Assembly: GCF_032586235.1 (NCBI RefSeq)
Contig: NZ_JAWHTD010000059.1
Coordinates: 1-20,522 of the forward strand
Source: Aestuariicoccus sp032586235
GTDB lineage: Bacteria > Pseudomonadota > Alphaproteobacteria > Rhodobacterales > Rhodobacteraceae
DNA: 20,522 bases
Direction of reading: 5' to 3'
A program made the translations under genes and the position numbers. Positions 8,274 through 16,022 of this stretch are shown in pieces (the stretch's first letter is position 1; each line of letters starts with the position of its first letter). The notes beneath the pieces were generated by a model that did not search any database, was not told the DNA's origin, and saw only the letters and a program-made list of their open reading frames with translations.

Positions 8274-8459
8274 GACGCAGGGGCCGCCTGTGGAATCGTG
8301 ATCCAGAACCAGACCAAACAGACCGTTGCAATAAGGCGGGGTCCATATACACCACACAGGACTTTCGCCCCGCAGCCCGCGTGCGGATGCACTGGGCGGC
8401 ACGGGTAATGTCCAGGCCGATTTCCTAGCGGACCGCTGAAATTTAACCCACTGGGCGGG
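8274..8459. other. Intergenic spacer between convergent genes, with a short repeat
   Basis: No gene is seen. CACTGGGCGG occurs at 8390-8399 and again at 8449-8458, and a one-base variant (CACTGGGTGG) at 7853-7862. The longer match ATGCACTGGGYGGC is shared by 7850-7863 and 8387-8400. This looks like small-scale duplication or insertion-sequence debris rather than regulation. Confidence 0.35.
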
Positions 8460-9281
8460 TCAGGAAGAGGCGATCGTCGTCACCGGACGGCGCTGCAGCA
8501 GGTAGAGCCGGTCCGCTTCGAACGCCCATTCGATATCGTGCGGTCCGGTGCCGAAGGCGGCGTGGCAGCGTTCGGACAGCCCGTGCAGCGCGGTCAGACG
8601 CGCCGCGTCGAGGCAGGCCGCTTCGACCAGATGCGCGGCCACGGATTCGGTCGCCGTTCCGCCTGTGGGCTGCCGCTCGATCCGGACGTCCTTGTAACCG
8701 ACGCGGGATTCGAGCACTTGGCCTTCCCGGTGCAGGCGGTAGGAATCGGGGATGACCATGCCCTGCACGACGACCTCGCCCAGGCCCCAGGCGGCCTCGA
8801 TCACGATTTCGTCCTGCCCGGTCACCGGGTTGCAGGTAAAAAGCACGCCTGCCACATCGGCCGCGACCAGCTTTTGCAGCACGATCCCCATGCGGATCGG
8901 CGCTTTGGTGCCCAGACGGGCGCGATAGGCCTTGGCAGAGTCGCTGTGGCCCGATTGCCAAACGGTCCTGACGGCGTCCAGAACCGCCGCGGGCCCGCTG
9001 GCATTGAGGACGGTCGCGTGTTGCCCGGCAAAGCTGGCCTCGGCCGAGTCTTCGCCGATGGCGGACGACCGTACCGCAATTTCGCCGGGCAACGCGTCGC
9101 AGATTCGTTCAAGCCCGTCGCGCGCGCCCGAGACACCTGTGGCCAGCGCCTCTACGAAGGCCGCGTCGAGCGCGACGCCCTCGGGCACCGGCAGCCCGGC
9201 GCGGAGGGCCGCGCCAAGCTGAGTGGCCTTGCCGCCGTAGGTCTGTTCTTCGCATGCAGAGGCCAGCGGAACCGGGTTCAT
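8460..9281 (-). CDS. Split dikinase, ATP-grasp subunit (PEP/pyruvate-binding domain)
   Basis: The 273-residue protein is a complete PEP-synthase-type ATP-grasp domain and nothing more. Visible are YGGKATQLG (15-23, phosphate contact), the conserved RSSAIGEDSAEASFAGQ (71-87), GVLFTCNPVTG (145-155), EAAWGLGEVVVQG (162-174) and the closing DIEWAFEADRLYLLQRRP (249-266). It should bind ATP and pass phosphate to the histidine of a partner swivelling domain. It lacks that domain, which is encoded by the gene just upstream; the two overlap as ATGA (9278-9281), a sign of coupled translation and a stoichiometric complex. Free-standing domains of this type occur in phenylphosphate synthase (subunit 2) and, as one part of a fused protein, in rifampin phosphotransferase and PEP synthase. 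The substrate is unknown. Confidence 0.85.
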   Translation of the reverse strand: MNPVPLASACEEQTYGGKATQLGAALRAGLPVPEGVALDAAFVEALATGVSGARDGLERICDALPGEIAVRSSAIGEDSAEASFAGQHATVLNASGPAAVLDAVRTVWQSGHSDSAKAYRARLGTKAPIRMGIVLQKLVAADVAGVLFTCNPVTGQDEIVIEAAWGLGEVVVQGMVIPDSYRLHREGQVLESRVGYKDVRIERQPTGGTATESVAAHLVEAACLDAARLTALHGLSERCHAAFGTGPHDIEWAFEADRLYLLQRRPVTTIASS

Positions 9282-10933
9282 GCCGCCGCGATCTCGACTT
9301 CCCCGGTGCTGCCGTTCACGGTCACCCGCGCCCCGTCGGCGATCACGGCAGTGGCGTTGCGGGTGCCGACGACCGAGGGAATGCCGTATTCGCGCCCGAC
9401 GATGGCGGCATGGGACAGCAGCCCACCAGCATTGGTCACGATACCTCCCAGCAAGGGCAGGACGATGTTGAAGGAATCGGTGGTGGTCGCTGCGATCAGG
9501 ACGTCGCCGCGCTGCAGACGGCGCAGATCGTCCGGTCCGTCGATCACCCGCGCGGTACCGGTGTAGGTGCCCGGGCTGGCGCCAATCCCCTTTACGATCG
9601 TGGACTTTTCGCCGGAGTCCGGGTCGGCGTTAAGCGACATGATGGCGGTTCCGATGGCCGTCATGACCCGCACGACATCGGGCGGCAAACCGTCCAAAGG
9701 CGGCGGCGGCGCGGGAGGGTCGCCAAGCTCGGGCGGCGCCGCCTCGGCGCGGTGCGTCCTGCGGTAGTCGGCGCGGGCGGCAAGCGTTTCGGCGCTCGGC
9801 CCGCCATTGCGCCGCAGCAGGTCCTGGATTTCCGCCCAGGTCCCCTCGGCCAGGTTCTCGGGCTCGGCGATCCGTCCTTCGGCGGCCAGCCGCTTGCCCG
9901 CAGCGAGTAAGGCGCGGCGCATGACGCCGCCGGCCCAGACATCGCTGTAAAATCCGCGCTCATCGCGCAGGCGCCACATCCGAAGGACTTCCTCCAGAAG
10001 CCCGTCATAGGTCTCGCGGTGCTCGGGTGGGATTGCCGCGCGCAGCCGCGCGGCCTCGTCGGCAGAAACGGCCGCGCCATGCTGCACGCCTTGATCGACG
10101 GCCAGCCTGATGCGCGACACCAGCGCATCCGGCACTTCGATGGCCGCCGGTTCGCCGGTATCGAGGCTGTTCAAAAGCCGGTGGCCGACCATGTCGAGAT
10201 AGGTCCGGGCCGTCTCGCCCACCGCGCCGGGCGCGTCGCGAAGCCGGTCCAGGATCGTGCCGCCCGGCGCGTCAGAGCCAAGGATGCCGCGGGCCTCTTC
10301 GCTGCCGCGGATCGCTTCGGCCAGATCGTCCAGCTCGTGAAAGATGCCGGCGGATTCCGGGGCCGATCCCTGCGTCAGCGTCAGATAATCTTTGACCGGA
10401 AGCGGTGACCATCGCTCGACATGGGCCATGAAATCGCCCACCGGGATCATGGCGGCCAAGTTGAACATATGGTGCTGCCGGACCATCGCCTGCAGGTTCT
10501 CGCGGCAGCGCGTGACATAGTCGAAGAGCTCCTGGTCCGAGAGCGCCTCGGGCTCCACGGCCAGCAGCGCCTGATGTGTCTCGATCGAGGCGGGTTTGAC
10601 CTCCCGGTCCCAGCGCTCGAGATCGTCGCGCCAGATCTTGTCGCGAAAGACGGCCTCGGCGGCTTTGAACCGCGCGGGGATCTCGGTCTCCGGCGCGGGC
10701 ACGACGGTGGAATAGCCGAAACCGTTGATGAAGCGGAAGTCGAGCGTGTCGATCAGCAGGCCGTAGCGGGGCGCGCAATCGGTGAAGCCTTCGGTGATGC
10801 CTTGCGGATGGATCTCGGCTTGGAAATGCGAGACGGGGCGCGGGAAATGTGCGGTGTCGATAGACCATGATCCCGGTCCGGGGGCTGCGAATTCGACGGG
10901 AGTAGGGGATGCGGATGTGTTCATGGGATCCAT
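9278..10933 (-). CDS. Split dikinase, substrate plus phospho-histidine swivelling subunit (PEP-utilising mobile domain)
   Basis: The 551-residue protein has a large, mainly helical N-terminal part (about 1-430), opening with a segment around WSIDTAHFPRPVSHF. A proline-rich linker follows (EAAPPELGDPPAPPPP). The C-terminal PEP-utilising mobile domain contains KGIGASPGTYTG and GGLLSHAAIVGREYGIPSVVGT with catalytic His508. This domain carries phosphate from the ATP-grasp subunit to a bound substrate. The layout corresponds to the substrate-binding and His domains of rifampin phosphotransferase, or to subunit 1 of phenylphosphate synthase. ATG 10933 is taken as start; ATG 10924 is an alternative. 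Neither has a strong Shine-Dalgarno. The substrate cannot be deduced. It could be an antibiotic-like compound, a phenol, or pyruvate itself, though the large middle part argues against plain PEP synthase. Confidence 0.82.
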   Translation of the reverse strand: MDPMNTSASPTPVEFAAPGPGSWSIDTAHFPRPVSHFQAEIHPQGITEGFTDCAPRYGLLIDTLDFRFINGFGYSTVVPAPETEIPARFKAAEAVFRDKIWRDDLERWDREVKPASIETHQALLAVEPEALSDQELFDYVTRCRENLQAMVRQHHMFNLAAMIPVGDFMAHVERWSPLPVKDYLTLTQGSAPESAGIFHELDDLAEAIRGSEEARGILGSDAPGGTILDRLRDAPGAVGETARTYLDMVGHRLLNSLDTGEPAAIEVPDALVSRIRLAVDQGVQHGAAVSADEAARLRAAIPPEHRETYDGLLEEVLRMWRLRDERGFYSDVWAGGVMRRALLAAGKRLAAEGRIAEPENLAEGTWAEIQDLLRRNGGPSAETLAARADYRRTHRAEAAPPELGDPPAPPPPLDGLPPDVVRVMTAIGTAIMSLNADPDSGEKSTIVKGIGASPGTYTGTARVIDGPDDLRRLQRGDVLIAATTTDSFNIVLPLLGGIVTNAGGLLSHAAIVGREYGIPSVVGTRNATAVIADGARVTVNGSTGEVEIAAA

Positions 10934-11029
10934 GCTCTGAAATGAAGGGGCGTGAACGTGACTGGTGAAACGACCGTATTAATCCGGCGACCTTAGCAGA
11001 CGTTACAAAATCGTCATAGAACCATTTTT

Positions 11030-11057
11030 CCGGCCCGAGCGGTGACGCCGGGACCGG
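11030..11057. other. Imperfect hairpin between the MFS gene and the dikinase operon
   Basis: CCGGCCCG (11030-11037) pairs with CGGGACCGG (11049-11057) with one bulge. It stands after the MFS stop but has no U-tract in the transcribed direction, so it is at best a weak terminator or processing site. Confidence 0.3.
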
Positions 11058-11082
11058 CCGAGACCTGCCTGCGGGCGACGCT

Positions 11083-12447
11083 TCAGGAGGCTCGGGGGGC
11101 TGTGCTGTCCCGGCCGGGTAAGAAGCTGCTCAGAAGGGCGGCGACAGCAACGGCCGCGGTGAAGAGCTGAATCATGATGTCGTGACGCGCCGGGCTGACG
11201 AGCGCGTTGTTGCCCAGAACCGCGCCCAGAACAAGGATGCTCAGGATGCCGCCGAGATAGCGCATGGTGGAACTGACCCCGGCGGCCATCCCGGCCTGAT
11301 GCGGCGGCACCGCCCCCATCGAGGCCGACTGGGCCGGCGCGTTGCAAAGGCCCAGGCCCAGACCGAAGGTCGACAAGGCCGGGATCGCGTCCGCCGGTGT
11401 CGCGAAGGCGCCCAGACGCCAGAGCTGCACCGACCCCGCAAGCAAAAGCGCCGATCCGATCAGCGCCGCGCCCCGCGCGCCGATGCGGTCGGTCAATTGT
11501 CCGCCCAGGGGCGCGGCGATGACCATGCCCACCATCATAACGAAGAGCATATATCCGATCTGGCGCGGCTCGGTTCCCCGGAACACTGAAAAGAACTGCG
11601 GCAGCTGGAACAGCAATCCGTACATGGCGAAATTCTGCAGCGCGATTATCAGCGTTCCGGCGCGGAAGGCTGGAAACGAAAACAGATGCGGATCGAAGAT
11701 CGGCGCCTCGGTGCGGGCTTCCCAGAGCACGAAGGCGGTTCCGGCCACGCCAGCAGACACCAGCGCCGCGGCCAGCACCGCGCCGTCGAGATTGCCGGCC
11801 ACAATCAGCAACGCCAGCGCCAGCGCCAGCAAACCGATGCCGGGATAATCAAGCATCCTGGCCAGCCGCGCCGGGGACCACTGGCGCGCCGCCGGGTCTG
11901 TGGGCGGTGGCGAAAGGTAGAGCAGCGCGGACGCGAGCGCCAGGAACGGCAGGTTGGCGAGAAAGACCGCGCGCCAGCCGAACAGGCTGACGATTTCGCC
12001 GCCGAGTGCCGGGCCTCCGGCCGCGGCGATGCCCATGCCCGCGCCGTACAGCCCGAAGATGCGTCCGCGCCGCGACGCGGGGACGTGCAGGCGCAACAGC
12101 GCCAGCGTCGCCGGCACCACCATCGCCCCGGCGGCTGCCATCAGGCAGCGCGACAGGAACAACAGGCTGACCCCCTGCGCCACCACCCCGCAGAGCGCAC
12201 CCAGCACGTAAAGGCCGATACCGGCCCAGAGCATACGACCGTGGCCGACAAGATCGCTGATCTTGCCCGCGGGCCCCTGGCAGACCACATTGACCACCAG
12301 ATAACCCGTCACCAGCAGGCCGGTGATCACGACAAGGTCGGCAGCGATCCCTAGACCGATGAACGGCAGCGCCACCGCGATCAGGGTCGAGCCCAGCGGC
12401 GCCTGCGCCGACGCTATCATCAGGGCCGCGATGGTCGCGGCGGACAT
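11083..12447 (-). CDS. MFS transporter, DHA2-type drug:H+ antiporter-like
   Basis: The 454-residue product starts at ATG 12447, directly before the first membrane segment (MSAATIAALMIASAQAPLGS). A TTG at 12546 would add 33 polar residues and is judged less likely. It is hydrophobic throughout and long enough for the 14-helix DHA2 group. Motif A is visible as GKISDLVGHGRML (61-73). The antiporter motif C region is GMGIAAAGGPALGG (137-150), followed by GWRAVFLANLP (157-167), typical of EmrB/QacA-like exporters. A second motif-A-like loop QLTDRIGARGA lies in the C-terminal half. It is an inner-membrane exporter with unknown substrate. The dikinase genes follow on the same strand about 150 bp downstream, so the two may serve the same compound; this is inference. 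It diverges from the secreted-protein gene at 12686. Confidence 0.85.
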   Translation of the reverse strand: MSAATIAALMIASAQAPLGSTLIAVALPFIGLGIAADLVVITGLLVTGYLVVNVVCQGPAGKISDLVGHGRMLWAGIGLYVLGALCGVVAQGVSLLFLSRCLMAAAGAMVVPATLALLRLHVPASRRGRIFGLYGAGMGIAAAGGPALGGEIVSLFGWRAVFLANLPFLALASALLYLSPPPTDPAARQWSPARLARMLDYPGIGLLALALALLIVAGNLDGAVLAAALVSAGVAGTAFVLWEARTEAPIFDPHLFSFPAFRAGTLIIALQNFAMYGLLFQLPQFFSVFRGTEPRQIGYMLFVMMVGMVIAAPLGGQLTDRIGARGAALIGSALLLAGSVQLWRLGAFATPADAIPALSTFGLGLGLCNAPAQSASMGAVPPHQAGMAAGVSSTMRYLGGILSILVLGAVLGNNALVSPARHDIMIQLFTAAVAVAALLSSFLPGRDSTAPRAS

Positions 12448-12685
12448 CCGGCTGGTGGCGGGTGAGGTCAAGGGGCCGTCTCGTTCTTGCCTGGGGCGGG
12501 CTTTGCGTAATGCGGGCAACAGAGCGGTTTCGCGGCCCCGCGACAAGCCTTATCCGCGCCGCGCCATCGCGGCAACGGTTTGATCCCGCCGCACGCTGCC
12601 GTGACGGCGCGCCAGAGGCTTCGGCCAGAAAGCTCTCCCCAAGCGGAACGATTTACCGTAAGCTGGCGTGCATTGGAGAATGCCC
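12448..12685. other. Divergent intergenic region
   Basis: It separates the MFS gene (leftward) from the secreted-protein gene (rightward) and should hold both promoters. I see no clear -35/-10 pair and no operator palindrome. The only firm signal is GGAG at 12675-12678, the ribosome binding site of the rightward gene. Confidence 0.4.
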
Positions 12686-13168
12686 ATGACGTCAGTATTG
12701 CAAGCTGGAGCTGTGGCCGCGGTCGTGCTTGGAACCGGGGCCGCCACCGTCAACGTCATGGCCTCCGATCTTCCCGATCTCGCTGTCCCCAACGTCCCCT
12801 GGGCGCCGGGCGTCGAACTGGACGGGAAAACCTTCGACACAGTTGACGTGGTGGCCGAGAGCGGCGAGGTCATGCACGACATGCTTCACTTCGCCAACGG
12901 CCGGTTCCAATCGGCCATGTGCCAGGAATATTGCGATTTCGGCTGGGCGGAGTACCGGACCTGGACCGAGGGTGGCGTGATGCACTTCACAGCTACTACA
13001 GACTGCCCCGACGCGCCGCACACCGTCGTCTGGTACGGTCGCGTGTCGGGCGACGACATAGAATTCGAAGGCACCTGGACGACCCGGCGCTGGTACTGGA
13101 CGCGGCAGCTCAACGTGGCTGGAGAGGGCACGGTCACGGCGGCCAAGGCAGAGGTACCCGCCGGGTGA
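12686..13168 (+). CDS. Conserved secreted beta-rich protein of unknown function
   Basis: ATG 12686 is chosen because GGAG (12675-12678) sits 7 nt before it; GTG 12668 and ATG 12680 are poorer. The 160-residue product starts with a Sec-type signal (about 1-26, cleavage likely after VMA). The mature part alternates hydrophobic and polar residues as in a small beta-barrel: MLHFANGRFQSAMC, YCDFGWAEYRTW, VMHFTATTDC, TVVWYGRVSGDDIEFEGTW. Three cysteines (C79, C83, C107) are present, two of them spaced CxxxC, which could form a disulfide in the periplasm. The pattern recalls uncharacterised lipocalin-like secreted proteins, but I cannot name a family. Its stop overlaps the start of the next gene, so they form an operon. 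Confidence 0.7.
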   Translation: MTSVLQAGAVAAVVLGTGAATVNVMASDLPDLAVPNVPWAPGVELDGKTFDTVDVVAESGEVMHDMLHFANGRFQSAMCQEYCDFGWAEYRTWTEGGVMHFTATTDCPDAPHTVVWYGRVSGDDIEFEGTWTTRRWYWTRQLNVAGEGTVTAAKAEVPAG

Positions 13169-13830
13169 GTGCGCTGGCGCCACGGCCCATGTGGTACGGC
13201 CGTCTTGGCCTTGCGCTGCGGTTCGCGGCGTTTCTCGCGATGATCGTGGCGGCGACCTGGACGTCGCATCTGATCCGCGATGCGCTTGACCTGCAGATGC
13301 GGCCCGAAAACGAACAGCGGGTGCACCGCGCGATCATGCTGGGTTCGGTGGCCTATGTGGGACTTTTGGCCCTGCCGTTCGTCCCGGGCGCCGAGATCGG
13401 CATCGCGCTGCTTACCGCCTTTGGCGCGGATATCGCGCCGCTGATCTACGTGGCGACTGTCGTCGCGATGGTGCTGTCCTACAGCCTGGGCCGATTACTG
13501 CGGGTGACAGTGTTGATCCGGCTGTTGATGCTCTTGCGGATGCGCCGGGCCGCCGCGCTGGTAGCGCGTGCGGCACCGCTGCCGCGAGAGGCCCGGCTGG
13601 CCACGCTGATGGAAGGCGCGCCGCCGCGGACCCTGAGGCTGATCCTGCGTCACCGCTATGTTGGATTGGCGCTGGCGGTGAAAATGCCCGGCAAAGTAGT
13701 GATCGGCGGTGGCGGCGGTATCATGATGCTGGCCGGGCTGAGCGGCGTTTTCGCGCCGCTGCCGCTTTTTCTGGCGTTGGCGATCGCGGTGTCGCCCGTG
13801 CCGCTCGTGGTCATGGCTCTGTGGCGCTGA
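13165..13830 (+). CDS. Small integral membrane protein, possibly VTT/DedA-like
   Basis: GTG 13165 overlaps the preceding stop as GTGA, and GAGG lies 10 nt before it; ATG 13189 is an alternative start. The 221-residue product has hydrophobic segments at about 14-32, 57-75, 76-108, 165-190 and 195-219. The central stretch LPFVPGAEIGIALLTAFG...LSYSLGRLL has the F-x-PG-E and terminal GR arrangement of VTT (DedA/TMEM64) domains. The second half contains KMPGKVVIGGGGGIMM, a glycine-rich re-entrant-like segment. VTT proteins act as lipid scramblases or flippases and in membrane stress. The match is by pattern only and could be wrong. A basic loop (LLRMRRAAALVARAA) should lie in the cytoplasm. Confidence 0.6.
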   Translation: MSALAPRPMWYGRLGLALRFAAFLAMIVAATWTSHLIRDALDLQMRPENEQRVHRAIMLGSVAYVGLLALPFVPGAEIGIALLTAFGADIAPLIYVATVVAMVLSYSLGRLLRVTVLIRLLMLLRMRRAAALVARAAPLPREARLATLMEGAPPRTLRLILRHRYVGLALAVKMPGKVVIGGGGGIMMLAGLSGVFAPLPLFLALAIAVSPVPLVVMALWR

Positions 13831-14399
13831 AAGGGCAAGGCCGGATTGGCCGCGTTTTCTGGCGCCGAAACTGCTTTTGGAAGGTGCAATGCGCAGGAGT
13901 GGGCCGGGCGTCCCTCGAACCCGCCGACGCTCTAACGATTTTATCCAGGGATGAAGCGAAAAGGCACAGCGTTTCTCACAACGAACCGTTCCGCCGATCC
14001 GAGGTCAATCTAGGCCGCAACACGCGCGCTTTCGCGGTCCTTTGTGGCTGTCGAGCCACGGTCTTGCCGTTCGGGTGAAACATACCGCCCAGCAGGGAAA
14101 AACCGAGCCAAAGCCTGGCTTACAAATATTGAGCGGCGAACCAGCTAACACGCGTCTGACAGAGCCGCACAGGGCCCGAAACGGGAATTCCTGATGTTTA
14201 CGGCCCTTCTTTAGAAAGGCCCTGGAGCGGCCCGAGGAGGCCCTTGGTGCAGTCGGAGGTGGCGGGCGTTCCGAAACTTCTCTCCTTCAGGAAAAAATCT
14301 CTGCGTGATGGAGCTGCCGGTTTGGGTCGGCGGCTCTCCCGGACTTTTGACCCACCCCTCCCTCCGAGGCAATGCGCGCGTGTCAAACCTCACGGCGAA
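13831..14399. other. Gene-poor region, no recognisable gene
   Basis: Open frames on both strands here are short and resemble no family I know. They have no convincing ribosome binding sites. Small hairpins occur, for example GGCCCTTC / GAAAGGCC at 14202-14222. No tRNA, CRISPR or att-like site was found. Together with the transposase debris to its right it looks like a scar of past insertions. Confidence 0.5.
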
Positions 14400-14595
14400 G
14401 GAAAGGCTTCAACACTTTTTGTGAAGGCGTCCTGGAGCATCGTCTTTTCCAGCATCAAATCCGCGACCGGACGTATCAGCTTGCCATTCTCATCTTCGCG
14501 CTGTTTTAGACGCCGGCCCCCTACACATCCATCCCGTCATAGACCTTCTTCCAGCGGTAGAAAGTTGCTTCGCCGTCTCTTATTGGGACACATCC
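14400..14595 (-). pseudogene. IS3-family OrfA remnant (stop codon and frameshift)
   Basis: On the minus strand, one frame from 14580 reads EATFYRWKKVYDGMDV and ends in TAG. After a frame change the next part reads RRLKQREDENGKLIRP and then VADLMLEKTMLQDAF, reaching about 14400. This is the C-terminal half of the small IS3-family OrfA protein, normally SEATFYRWKxKYGGM...RRLKxLExEN followed by ADLxLDKxMLQD. The helix-turn-helix N-terminus and the whole OrfB (DDE) frame are missing. It is a dead fragment. Confidence 0.72.
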
Positions 14596-14630
14596 AGCGC
14601 AGCAAATATTCCCATCGTAATCTCCTTGCT
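14577..14630 (-). pseudogene. IS110-family transposase start, broken after about 15 codons
   Basis: On the minus strand AAGGAG stands 6 nt before ATG 14615, which reads MGIFAALDVSQ, then a stop, then ETA. IS110-type transposases begin with M-x-x-F-A-x-LDVS-x-E-x-T. After these codons the IS110 resemblance ends and the sequence merges into the IS3 OrfA fragment. The match is short but includes the ribosome binding site and start. Confidence 0.5.
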
Positions 14631-14700
14631 CTGGCTCCAGCGAGGTGCCGGAGCGACTCACACATTCGGCAATGTCGGAAGCCGCAGGTGGGGCCCGGCG

Positions 14701-14720
14701 ATTACGCTAAATGGCGTAAT
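14701..14720. repeat. Perfect inverted repeat ATTACGC / GCGTAAT
   Basis: ATTACGC-TAAATG-GCGTAAT is a 7-bp perfect inverted repeat with a 6-nt centre. It lies between the FAD oxidoreductase stop and the IS110-type fragment, so it may be part of an element's end. It could also be an operator, but no gene start faces it. Confidence 0.45.
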
Positions 14721-14787
14721 TTCTGCGCCTTTTTCGGTGTAGTCCTGGGTGGCAATCTCAGCCCAGGTCGTAGACACAGTGGCTAGG

Positions 14788-14804
14788 CGGCAAACCGGTT
14801 GCCG
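14788..14804 (-). terminator. Short hairpin behind the FAD oxidoreductase gene
   Basis: CGGCAA and TTGCCG form a 6-bp stem with a 5-nt loop, 10 bp after the stop codon of the last operon gene. No U-tract follows, so it may only slow the polymerase or protect the 3' end. Confidence 0.3.
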
Positions 14805-14813
14805 GAGCCAGGG

Positions 14814-16022
14814 TCAAGCCTCAGATTTTGCGGCGGCGATGCCCGAGGCTTCGCCGGTGGCAAAGGCGGTGCCCATGACCCGGATCGACGCATAGGCGTC
14901 GGGATCGGCGCCGATGGTCCGTCCGGCGTAAAAGAGGTTGTCGACCCCGCGCGCGCGCAGGCAATCCAGCGGGATGTCAGCGAAACCGTCGCCGCCGATG
15001 CTCTTGTAGACCGGGCGGCCCGGGGTTGAATGCGTCTCGATCGGCCAGGCGGCGCGGGCGACGCCATCGGGACGGCGGCGTCCGGTCAGCAGATCCTCGC
15101 CGGTCAGCTCGTAGCGCGCGGGGGGATGCCTGCTCTCGCGGATCCCGATCTGAGGGCCGGTCTGCAAAAGATAGGCGTTCTCGAAACCCGGCACGCTCTC
15201 GCGCAGCACCCGGACATAATCATGCGCCGCCGCGCGCGCCGCCTGCTCGGCCCGGGTGAAGCTTTCCGAGGTCAGGTCCACGAGCTGGTGGTCGTACATC
15301 ATCCACCACATGTCGCCTGTCACGGGCACTTCGGTGAAGATGCCGCCGTCGGGGCGCGCTGTGGGATGCGCGCCTGTCTTGTTGTAGGCGGCAAAGGCCT
15401 CGACGATGGCGGTCCGGTCGATGGGCACCGATTTGTCCCGCCCGCCGACGCGAATGGGGCCGGTCACCGCCTGCAGATGCCCGCGCTTGTCCCCTGTCCG
15501 GCACGCCAGGCCTGCGATCAAGGCCAGGTTCGCGTCGCCCGTGGCGTCGACGAAGGCCTCTGCCGCCACGCGCCTGCGGCCATCCATCCCGGCCAGTGTC
15601 ACGGCATGCAGACGGTCGGCTGTGCGCGATACGGCCGCGACCCGTGTGTGCAGCAAGAGATCGACCCCATGCGCGGCGATCACCCGGTCCAGCGCAAGTT
15701 TCACCGCCTCGGGTTCCAGCAGGATGATCCAGTTCTGCGTGGTCGGCGACCGGAACGGATCGCAGCTGAGCCCAAGCGCCCGAAGCTCGTCGAGCACGAG
15801 GTCGGCCACACCGCCGACCGCCTTAATCGGCTCGGGCCCCTGTTGGAAAAACCCGCAATAGGCCAGCACGTTCGAGCTGGTGGCCGCACCGCCCAGAAAG
15901 CCGTATTTCTCGACCAGCAGCACCCGGGCGCCGGCGCGGGCCGCGCCCAGGGCCGCCCCGATGCCCCCTGCCCCACCGCCTGCGACGATCACGTCGTAAT
16001 CGCTCTCGGGTTTGGCGTTCAT
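14814..16022 (-). CDS. FAD-dependent oxidoreductase (FAD_oxidored, PF12831 type)
   Basis: ATG 16022 overlaps the permease stop as ATGA, giving 402 residues. The N-terminal Rossmann fold is clear: VIVAGGGAGGIGAALGAARAG (11-31) and acidic E38 at the end of strand two for FAD ribose. GFLGGAATSSNV follows. VDATGDANLA marks the second FAD contact. The family motif GIRESR (about 293-298) and the closing GRTIGADPDAYASIRVMGTAFATGEASGIAAA (from about 366) are typical of the PF12831 group of FAD dehydrogenases. The protein has no signal peptide, so it acts in the cytoplasm. As last gene of an ABC-transporter operon it probably oxidises the imported compound; the substrate is not known. The frame stays open for 51 codons after the stop, which I regard as chance. 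Confidence 0.87.
   Translation of the reverse strand: MNAKPESDYDVIVAGGGAGGIGAALGAARAGARVLLVEKYGFLGGAATSSNVLAYCGFFQQGPEPIKAVGGVADLVLDELRALGLSCDPFRSPTTQNWIILLEPEAVKLALDRVIAAHGVDLLLHTRVAAVSRTADRLHAVTLAGMDGRRRVAAEAFVDATGDANLALIAGLACRTGDKRGHLQAVTGPIRVGGRDKSVPIDRTAIVEAFAAYNKTGAHPTARPDGGIFTEVPVTGDMWWMMYDHQLVDLTSESFTRAEQAARAAAHDYVRVLRESVPGFENAYLLQTGPQIGIRESRHPPARYELTGEDLLTGRRRPDGVARAAWPIETHSTPGRPVYKSIGGDGFADIPLDCLRARGVDNLFYAGRTIGADPDAYASIRVMGTAFATGEASGIAAAKSEA

Noticed and set aside
8538..9566. Plus-strand open frame of 342 codons
   Set aside because: Antisense to the dikinase genes; high GC produces long shadow frames and the product resembles no family.
14244..14786. Plus-strand open frame of 180 codons in the gene-poor region
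   Set aside because: It runs antisense through the IS3 and IS110 fragments, and has no good ribosome binding site or family resemblance.
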